5,853 nucleotides of DNA, from contig JBDKVA010000006.1 in the NCBI GenBank assembly GCA_039679375.1, forward strand, positions 1 through 5,853. The letters run 5' to 3'. The DNA comes from JBDKVA01 sp039679375. GTDB taxonomy: Bacteria; Bacillota; Clostridia; Acetivibrionales; DTU013. The notes under the pieces were generated by a model, which was not told the DNA's origin, searched no databases, and worked only from the letters and a program-made list of their open reading frames with translations. Below, in pieces: positions 1 through 4,512 of this stretch. The position numbers and the translations under genes were made by a program. Numbering within the stretch: position 1 is the stretch's first letter; the number at the start of each line of letters is the position of its first letter.

Positions 1-77
1 ATCAGAACATTCTGTCCGTCACAGGCCAAATAAGCATCCGGCATAGTGACATAAAGAGTGTTTAAGAGTTTTCGCAA
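1..77 (-). CDS. cas1: CRISPR-associated endonuclease Cas1, type I-C, N-terminal fragment (3' end off window)
   Basis: Cas1 is the metal-dependent integrase that, with Cas2, inserts new spacers into the CRISPR array. Only the first 25 codons are visible. They translate from TTG at 77 as an N-terminus starting MRKLLNTLYV and running through PDAYLACDGQNVL. This matches the opening beta-strand region typical of type I-C Cas1, where I recall forms such as LLNTLYVTTPDAYL. The start is forced to be TTG: the codon directly before it in frame (80-78) is a TGA stop, and the next in-frame ATG falls 11 codons in, inside the conserved strand. A GGAGGTGA ribosome site lies at 92-85, 10 nt from GGAGG to TTG. 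The gene overlaps the cas4 3' end by 16 nt, which suggests translational coupling. The catalytic residues (Glu, His, Asp) lie beyond the window edge, so activity cannot be judged. Identification rests on the short match plus position after cas4. Confidence 0.88.
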   Translation of the reverse strand, partial: MRKLLNTLYVTMPDAYLACDGQNVL

Positions 78-769
78 TCATCGTTCACCTCCGAATAGAC
101 CATCCGCTCCAGGTATTCCTGAACGGGACGGCGGCGCAAGGTCAGATCAGGCTGGCATATTTCCGTCAATGAACACAAGGAGCAGTTCTTGCCTTTTTCC
201 GCTGTCGGCGTCTTGCCTTCTGAGAGCAGTTGATGCATTTTTTTCGAGAGCTCGTTTACTCGTTTGCGTAATACTTGATTAAATAAAATCTGCTCCCGGC
301 GTCTAGTCTGACCGTAAAAAAGGAAGCCGGAATCAATAGATATATTTAACATTTCCTCCAGGGCTATTCCTTGAGCGCAAAGTTGAACGGCATCACGGTC
401 ATCTTTTTTAGGCCGTCCGCGCTTGTATTCAACAGGATAAGGATGCCACCACCCTTTCCGGCCTGCAATCTGCACCGCAATTCCTTCCGGGGCATTTTCA
501 ACTCTGTGGAATTCAACAACGTCAGCAACCCCGCGAAGCCCAAGCTGATGAGATATCAACGGCATTGCCCTGACTATCCTTACATCCTTCCGTGTTTCAT
601 CCTCAAAGGGATCGTCGGCGCGTTCATGGAGGTGTTTCCCTTCAATGGTACGAACATTCTCCGCCCAGACCTGTTCAATATGAATGAGCGCCCACTGCCG
701 TTCACAAAACGCCATATGCTGAATGCCGGAGAGGAGGAGGAGTTCGTCTTCGTCGGTATAAGTATCCAT
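62..769 (-). CDS. cas4: CRISPR-associated Cas4 nuclease, type I-C
   Basis: A complete 235-residue Cas4, a RecB-family exonuclease carrying an iron-sulfur cluster. It acts in adaptation, trimming prespacers and ensuring PAM-dependent, correctly oriented integration with Cas1-Cas2. Visible motifs, in order: Cys22 in AFCERQ (first cluster cysteine); His46 and His48 in GKHLHE; Asp83 in RGVADVVEF; Glu114 and Lys116 in PVEYKRGRPK, the D...ExK nuclease core; Gln129 in AVQLCAQ, the RecB motif III glutamine position; and Cys196, Cys199 and Cys205 near the C-terminus, which complete the four-cysteine cluster. All expected catalytic and cluster residues are present, so it should be active. The ATG at 769 is preceded by GAGG with 7 nt spacing. 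A 36-bp gap with no hairpin separates it from cas7c, and it overlaps cas1 by 16 nt. The length is usual for the I-C family (about 200-240 aa). Confidence 0.96.
   Translation of the reverse strand: MDTYTDEDELLLLSGIQHMAFCERQWALIHIEQVWAENVRTIEGKHLHERADDPFEDETRKDVRIVRAMPLISHQLGLRGVADVVEFHRVENAPEGIAVQIAGRKGWWHPYPVEYKRGRPKKDDRDAVQLCAQGIALEEMLNISIDSGFLFYGQTRRREQILFNQVLRKRVNELSKKMHQLLSEGKTPTAEKGKNCSLCSLTEICQPDLTLRRRPVQEYLERMVYSEVNDDCENS
85..92 (-). promoter_or_regulatory. Ribosome binding site deciding the TTG start of cas1
   Basis: GGAGGTGA read on the minus strand, inside the last codons of cas4. It sits 10 nt (from GGAGG) upstream of the cas1 TTG. It is also 6 nt from an ATG at 81-79, but that ATG opens a different frame that ends after about 17 codons and does not resemble Cas1. 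Confidence 0.75.
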
Positions 770-805
770 TACATAACCTCATAACCTAATAATATAGCCA
801 GATTT
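770..805 (-). other. Short cas7c-cas4 intergenic gap
   Basis: These 36 bp are the largest non-coding gap in the window. They hold the cas4 ribosome site and the tandem 8-bp repeat. I see no inverted repeat followed by a T-run and no clear promoter, so cas4 and cas1 are most simply read through from the interference genes. Confidence 0.6.
772..787 (-). repeat. Tandem 8-bp repeat covering the cas4 ribosome binding site
   Basis: On the minus strand AGGTTATG occurs twice in direct succession (787-780 and 779-772), just before the cas4 start. Each unit supplies an AGG ribosome-site core and an ATG. Only the second AGG is well spaced (7 nt) from the true cas4 ATG at 769. The second unit's ATG is followed at once by TAA, giving a start-stop pair that ends 2 bases into the cas4 start codon. 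This is seen directly; any regulatory role is inference. Confidence 0.7.
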
Positions 806-1660
806 TTAAACAGGCTTAAAAATTTCCGGAATACATATTCCACTGTCGATATTGATTTCGAAATCGTCGAATGCGTGCGGGGTATCTGTTTTAGGAACAA
901 TATGCAAAGAACGCTGAATAATAGCGGATGTTTCTTTGGGCGTCTTTTCTGTGTGTTTCCACCAATAGACACTGCAAACCTCGCAACTTCCCGCTGGACG
1001 GGCGGCAGATTCGTCATTTTCGAAAAGTGTGCAGAGCGCGCCTTTCAGTTTTTCGGCATCATCGTCCGTAAAACCAGTCTTCTCCGCTAGTTGGCAATTA
1101 ATGCTGCCTCGAATCACATATAAACCAAAGTTGACGTAATGCTTCATGCCCATTGTGTCAGATGCTTTGCTGTCTTTTCCGGGTTCGCTGTTGACACTCT
1201 TTGTAATCTGCATATCCACAATGTCGATAGGAGAGATACTGATTGCCTGCTGAACAGATACAGGGCCACGAATGCCGAGGGATACTTCATGGCCCTTAAA
1301 TGCAAACACTTGGCCGAAAGAGCGTACGTCAATCCATTCGCGGCATGCAATCTGCGCACACTTTTCTTTATCGGCTTTCTTTCCCTTTTTAATTTCGGCA
1401 TTTAATTCCGTACAGCTGTCTGCGCGATCTTTTAAACTCTTATTCCCATCATCAGAGCGGTCATCCGATTGGACAAAGATTCTCTCACCCATATCCTGAA
1501 GCCTATTGCGCAACTTGCGTTTAATCGCTACGTCAGAAAAGATGCCGTATCCGTCATAATCTTCGCGCGGACGATTTCCATTAAGGGGGTCGCCGTTGAT
1601 ATTAGCCCGTGTTACCGATACAATTGCCGCAAAGTCAATTTTATTTTGTAAAATAGCCAT
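806..1660 (-). CDS. cas7: Type I-C Cascade backbone subunit Cas7c (Csd2)
   Basis: A complete 284-residue RAMP-fold protein of the Cas7/Csd2 family, the usual length for Csd2. Several copies polymerise along the crRNA spacer to form the filament of the I-C Cascade complex. Family hallmarks are visible: an N-terminal strand followed by NINGDPLNGNRPR at about 20-32; the basic segment DVAIKRKLRN at 43-52, which in the family contacts crRNA; WIDVRSFGQVFAF at 109-121; GIRGPVSVQ at 129-137; an iTk segment near 152-154; MGMKHYVNFGLY at 170-181; the helix-entry segment EKTGFTDDDAE; and DESAAR at 216-221. It has seven cysteines, including CxxxxC at 101/106 and CxxC at 226/229, but I have no evidence that they bind metal. 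The ATG at 1660 has an AAAAGGAGG site with 9 nt from GGAGG to ATG. The start overlaps the cas8c 3' end by 20 nt, so translation is probably coupled, consistent with the need for more Cas7 than Cas8. Confidence 0.96.
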   Translation of the reverse strand: MAILQNKIDFAAIVSVTRANINGDPLNGNRPREDYDGYGIFSDVAIKRKLRNRLQDMGERIFVQSDDRSDDGNKSLKDRADSCTELNAEIKKGKKADKEKCAQIACREWIDVRSFGQVFAFKGHEVSLGIRGPVSVQQAISISPIDIVDMQITKSVNSEPGKDSKASDTMGMKHYVNFGLYVIRGSINCQLAEKTGFTDDDAEKLKGALCTLFENDESAARPAGSCEVCSVYWWKHTEKTPKETSAIIQRSLHIVPKTDTPHAFDDFEINIDSGICIPEIFKPV

Positions 1661-2075
1661 TACTTAATTCCTCCTTTTCGTTTCCATCAGTAATGTTATC
1701 CGCGGTGTTAGTGGTTTCTTTGGATTTATACGGTCGCAACGCCGTGCGCTGGCAATCATATCCAAGGAGATATTTCCCGTCTAATGCGGTTTTGGAGTCA
1801 AAGTCGCCCTCATGAAACAGCCCAGTAATCTCCCCAAAGAGATTTTTATAATATTCACGGCTCCCCGGTTTCAGTGAATTCAAATAAGGCTTAATATTGC
1901 GCTGAATCGTTGCCCATGTCCTGAAAGGTTTTTGAGAAAATGTCTGCATATATCGTTCCGCGTTAGTGGCTCGTGTTTCGTCTCTTTCATAGGTGCGTCG
2001 CTCAATATCCTCAGCAATTGCCAGTAATCTTCCATATAAATAACTTCTGTCCGTACAACTTCTGTCGAGTTCCAT
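1641..2075 (-). CDS. cas11c: Probable internally translated small subunit Cas11c (same frame as the cas8c 3' end)
   Basis: In several type I subtypes, including I-C, the Cascade small subunit Cas11 is known to be made from an internal start within the large-subunit gene. Here Met561 of Cas8c (ATG at 2075-2073) would give a 144-residue protein beginning MELDRSCTDRSYLYGRLLAI, ending at the shared stop. This Met is at the family position M-x-LD...Y-x-x-GRLfA, where the helical small-subunit domain begins. A strong purine-rich site, GGGAGGAGTGAT, lies at 2094-2083, with 11-13 nt between its core and the ATG, slightly long but usable. Such a site inside a coding region is otherwise unexplained. 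The product is mostly helical and slightly longer than the roughly 120 residues I recall for Cas11c, because of the extra polar tail. Alternatives are Met549 or no internal start at all. The internal site is seen; its use is inferred from family knowledge. Confidence 0.72.
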   Translation of the reverse strand: MELDRSCTDRSYLYGRLLAIAEDIERRTYERDETRATNAERYMQTFSQKPFRTWATIQRNIKPYLNSLKPGSREYYKNLFGEITGLFHEGDFDSKTALDGKYLLGYDCQRTALRPYKSKETTNTADNITDGNEKEELSNGYFTK

Positions 2076-3755
2076 GCTGAAAATCACTCCTCCCTTTTCT
2101 TCTTTCTGCATTTTCTCCCAGTACATTCTCTTTACCAGAGAACAGGCGATATGCAGGACTTTAAGGTAATTGAATTTGACTTCATAGGCTAATGGGTTAG
2201 ATGCTTTTATAACAGCAGCTCGAACCATATCCTTTGGAATGTTAGCTCTGTCAACAATACACGGACGCAATCTGTCAAAAGCAGATATCAGCATTGGACT
2301 TTTGCCATCTTTATTGGTACGTAGTACTAATCTTTTATTTTGTTCTATACCGTATACGGCGTGGGCGATATCACTGATAGACGCCATGCCTTCATAGGTA
2401 TGGATTTTTTGATCTTTCCAATACTGATGTTTCCAACAACAGCTTTCGTGCCATATCCGAATATTATCGAGGTAACGAGATGATGCCAGATCCCTATAAT
2501 AGATTACTGCCAGTCTGCCGGGAGTTGCGCTGTCAAGCGCAAGCACAGTCATGAGTGAGGTGTCATTCAGCTTTAATGCGTATCCTTCAAAGGCAGCGTT
2601 TAGTTCTTTAGCAGTTACATAATTTGTATCAGTATTGTTAGAATCGTCATCTTCGAAAAGCGTATCTTCTGTCATTTCTATCTCTTCTGCATCTTCGGGC
2701 AAGGCATTTATGATGTTGGCGGCACTCTCAAAAAAAGTTGGCAGGTCATTTAGTGTGCTTTCCCACGCTACCACACACACCCCGTAGCGTGTATATCCCT
2801 GTCTGCGTATGATCCACTTCAAAGCGTTATGAACTTTTTGCGAAGTTTTATAACCAATCGATAAAGCCTCGTTAAAACCGGTCTTCTTGTCTTTGGTGTT
2901 AAACCGCCCTCGATACGAGAAGTTTTCATCATCATTGGCCGAAATCAGTTTCGTGCCATCGCCGTCATAACGGATTTTTTTCGGGTGAAGTGCTGATACC
3001 CGCGTGATTTCTCCGCTCAAATAGCATAAATCTTCGGCAGCTTGGAGTGAGGCATAAAAGTCACTAAAGCTATTCTGTACAGTCTTGTCCAGCCAGATTG
3101 CACTATCGTAAATATTGTCAGCGTCATTTAGCATAGTGGAAGCATCAACTGTCTTACCTAAACGGACCCGAAAGCGAACTGTCGCTTTCGGCAGTTCATC
3201 ACCATTTATCTTTTGCTTGCTGGAGGCCAATCCTTTTTCATCAAGCGTAATTATACCGCGCTCAATCAAGTCTCTCATAAGTGTCTTCCTAGACAAATAT
3301 TCATATACAGCGCAAACTTTCAGGTGTGCAAAATCAGACGAGCACCATCTGCCAAGAAAATCAATGTATCTGGGGAAGCATTCAGCAATATTCTTTCGTG
3401 TATCATCAATCTTCTTCTGCGTTTCGAGGTCAATCTTAACAAAGTTCAAAAAGTCTCCCGCTACATATTTCAATCCGTCAAACAGAGGGTATGGCGCTAT
3501 GGTGGTACTTGTGCGCGACATGGCTTCCTCTGTGGACGGAGCAAGCGTTTCGGCCTCTTCCTTTTTAAGGGCACGTGCGTCAATGAGGTTGCCGTCATGA
3601 TCCAATATAATTTCTATACGCGCCCGAACCGTTGTATGGCTGAGTGGCAACAGCATCAGTGGATACGTTTTCCCGCCACGGCTCCAAATCTCAACATCCC
3701 CCGCTCGCCATGCATTGGCATCGTAGAGCGTACATAGAGAGGATATCCAACTCAT
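1641..3755 (-). CDS. cas8c: Type I-C Cascade large subunit Cas8c (Csd1)
   Basis: A complete 704-residue Csd1-family large subunit, which in I-C Cascade recognises the PAM and holds the 5' end of the complex with Cas5c. The N-terminus is typical: MSWISSLCTLYD, then LLPLSHTTVRARIEIILDHDGNLIDA at about 35-60, then TEEAMSRTSTTIAPYPLFDGLKYVAGD at 75-101. The middle has the FNTKDKKTGFNEALSIGYKTSQKVHNALKW segment (285-314). The C-terminal part has GRLLAIAEDIE (574-584) and LGYDCQR near 664-670. The protein is longer than the roughly 600 residues I recall as typical. Much of the excess could be an acidic stretch at about 354-379 and a polar tail after residue 675. The start at 3755 overlaps the cas5c stop as ATGA, with GGAGGAGGTGA just upstream (7 nt from the last GGAGG). 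The 3' part probably also encodes Cas11c in the same frame. No frameshift is seen. Confidence 0.95.
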   Translation of the reverse strand: MSWISSLCTLYDANAWRAGDVEIWSRGGKTYPLMLLPLSHTTVRARIEIILDHDGNLIDARALKKEEAETLAPSTEEAMSRTSTTIAPYPLFDGLKYVAGDFLNFVKIDLETQKKIDDTRKNIAECFPRYIDFLGRWCSSDFAHLKVCAVYEYLSRKTLMRDLIERGIITLDEKGLASSKQKINGDELPKATVRFRVRLGKTVDASTMLNDADNIYDSAIWLDKTVQNSFSDFYASLQAAEDLCYLSGEITRVSALHPKKIRYDGDGTKLISANDDENFSYRGRFNTKDKKTGFNEALSIGYKTSQKVHNALKWIIRRQGYTRYGVCVVAWESTLNDLPTFFESAANIINALPEDAEEIEMTEDTLFEDDDSNNTDTNYVTAKELNAAFEGYALKLNDTSLMTVLALDSATPGRLAVIYYRDLASSRYLDNIRIWHESCCWKHQYWKDQKIHTYEGMASISDIAHAVYGIEQNKRLVLRTNKDGKSPMLISAFDRLRPCIVDRANIPKDMVRAAVIKASNPLAYEVKFNYLKVLHIACSLVKRMYWEKMQKEEKGGVIFSMELDRSCTDRSYLYGRLLAIAEDIERRTYERDETRATNAERYMQTFSQKPFRTWATIQRNIKPYLNSLKPGSREYYKNLFGEITGLFHEGDFDSKTALDGKYLLGYDCQRTALRPYKSKETTNTADNITDGNEKEELSNGYFTK
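1670..1678 (-). promoter_or_regulatory. Ribosome binding site of cas7c within cas8c
   Basis: AAAAGGAGG on the minus strand, lying inside the last codons of cas8c (NEKEEL), with 9 nt to the cas7c ATG at 1660. Its position inside the upstream gene means that ribosomes finishing cas8c or cas11c pass over it and can re-initiate. Confidence 0.8.
2083..2094 (-). promoter_or_regulatory. Internal ribosome binding site for Cas11c within cas8c
   Basis: GGGAGGAGTGAT on the minus strand, inside cas8c codons for KGGVI (554-558). It lies 11-13 nt before the in-frame ATG of Met561. It has the same strength class as the GGAGG sites that precede the real gene starts in this operon. Confidence 0.65.
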
Positions 3756-4495
3756 TTTCTCACCTCCTCCAGCGGAAATTCTTTTAGACCAATGAAATTA
3801 TCAAGTTTTTCTCCGAAAGGCTTAACAGGCATTTCATGCAGAATGCGCCTATCTTTTTCCGGTATATCCTCCGGAACCGGAAATTCAATGATTCCTTTTT
3901 TCATGACCACATGATGAAAGCGTACGCTCATGCGTCCCTTCTCTGCTTCCCTGACTGCCTCGTCAGCATAGGTGAAGCCATGAAACATGTACCCAAGGTC
4001 TAACTCACCAATGCTGTCATAGGCACCGTTGCCTTCCCCGAATACACACGGTTCGACATCTCCCTGGCATTCCCGGGTACCAAGGAAAATATCTCGCCTG
4101 CCACCGCGTTCAATCATGCGACTCGCAATGTTGTGGTGCTTGTGCTCATTGCGGTCAGCCAATAATTCGGGCCTGTTTTCATTCCACACAAAATGTGCCC
4201 TGACTTGATAGCGAACATCTTTCAGATATGTATATATGGAAAGATCGTTACCGCCGTTGTAGTTTAATGTACGGATACCTTCCGACGCAGTTTGAATAAT
4301 CTTCATCACGCGCACAGCGTCGATAATCCAAATGATGGTCGGCTTCCAGTACACAGATGCCAGAATACCCTTCAATGCCTCATAAGTCGGAACATAATAG
4401 CTGGTCTTTTCGCCTCCAACACGTGAAACCGGGTCGGAAAACAGAGCCCTGTCTCCGCTGACCAAAAAATCTATTGTATTTCTTTTCTTGTCCAT
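3752..4495 (-). CDS. cas5c: Type I-C Cas5c (Cas5d) crRNA endonuclease and Cascade subunit
   Basis: A complete 247-residue Cas5 of the I-C type. Unlike most Cas5 proteins, this one replaces Cas6: it cuts pre-crRNA in the repeat and stays bound to the 5' handle. Typical motifs, numbered from the chosen start: GDRALFSDPVSRVGGEKTSY (14-33), VPTYEALKGIL (35-45), VYWKPTIIWIID (48-59), YTYLKDVRYQVRAHFVWN (88-105), DRNEHKHHNIASR (114-126) and ERGGRRDIFLGTRECQG (129-145). The Bacillus halodurans Cas5d catalytic residues Tyr46, Lys116 and His117 correspond by motif to Tyr49, Lys119 and His120, so processing should be intact. I start at the ATG at 4495, not the ATG at 4552. The 4495 start has AAAGGAGGTG at 4512-4503 (9 nt spacing) and puts the conserved first strand at the N-terminus. 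The longer form would add 19 residues lying mostly over the cas3 end. It follows cas3 by 16 bp and overlaps cas8c by 4 bp. Confidence 0.96.
   Translation of the reverse strand: MDKKRNTIDFLVSGDRALFSDPVSRVGGEKTSYYVPTYEALKGILASVYWKPTIIWIIDAVRVMKIIQTASEGIRTLNYNGGNDLSIYTYLKDVRYQVRAHFVWNENRPELLADRNEHKHHNIASRMIERGGRRDIFLGTRECQGDVEPCVFGEGNGAYDSIGELDLGYMFHGFTYADEAVREAEKGRMSVRFHHVVMKKGIIEFPVPEDIPEKDRRILHEMPVKPFGEKLDNFIGLKEFPLEEVRK
3760..3770 (-). promoter_or_regulatory. Ribosome binding site of cas8c within the cas5c end
   Basis: GGAGGAGGTGA on the minus strand, formed by the LEEV codons of cas5c, with 7 nt from the proximal GGAGG to the cas8c ATG at 3755. Together with the ATGA stop/start overlap it indicates coupled translation of Cas5c and Cas8c. 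Confidence 0.8.
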
Positions 4496-4502
4496 CGTCG
4501 AA

Positions 4503-4512
4503 CACCTCCTTT
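4503..4512 (-). promoter_or_regulatory. Ribosome binding site deciding the cas5c start
   Basis: AAAGGAGGTG on the minus strand in the 16-bp gap after the cas3 stop, touching its last base, with 9 nt from GGAGG to the ATG at 4495. It fixes the start at 4495; an ATG at 4552 in the same frame has no comparable site. Confidence 0.85.

Noticed and set aside
58..282. 74-codon plus-strand frame opposite the cas4 end and cas1 start
   Set aside because: Antisense to the Cas4 iron-sulfur cysteine region and the Cas1 N-terminus; no features of its own.
371..784. 137-codon plus-strand open frame opposite cas4
   Set aside because: It is antisense to a complete Cas4 with all catalytic motifs, has no recognisable protein features, and is best explained as a shadow frame.
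769..1017. 82-codon minus-strand frame running into the cas4 start (ends Val-Met-stop)
   Set aside because: Mostly inside cas7c in another frame; Cas7c motifs are intact in the main frame, so this is a shadow.
1144..1401. 85-codon minus-strand frame within cas7c, and the 88-codon plus-strand frame opposite it
   Set aside because: Both lie over conserved Cas7c motifs (WIDVRSFGQ and GIRGPV) and show nothing beyond chance open frames.
3115..3737. Two long plus-strand open frames (161 and 174 codons) opposite the cas8c 5' region
   Set aside because: Both lie wholly within conserved cas8c sequence on the other strand, overlap each other in different frames, and show no plausible ribosome site or domain.
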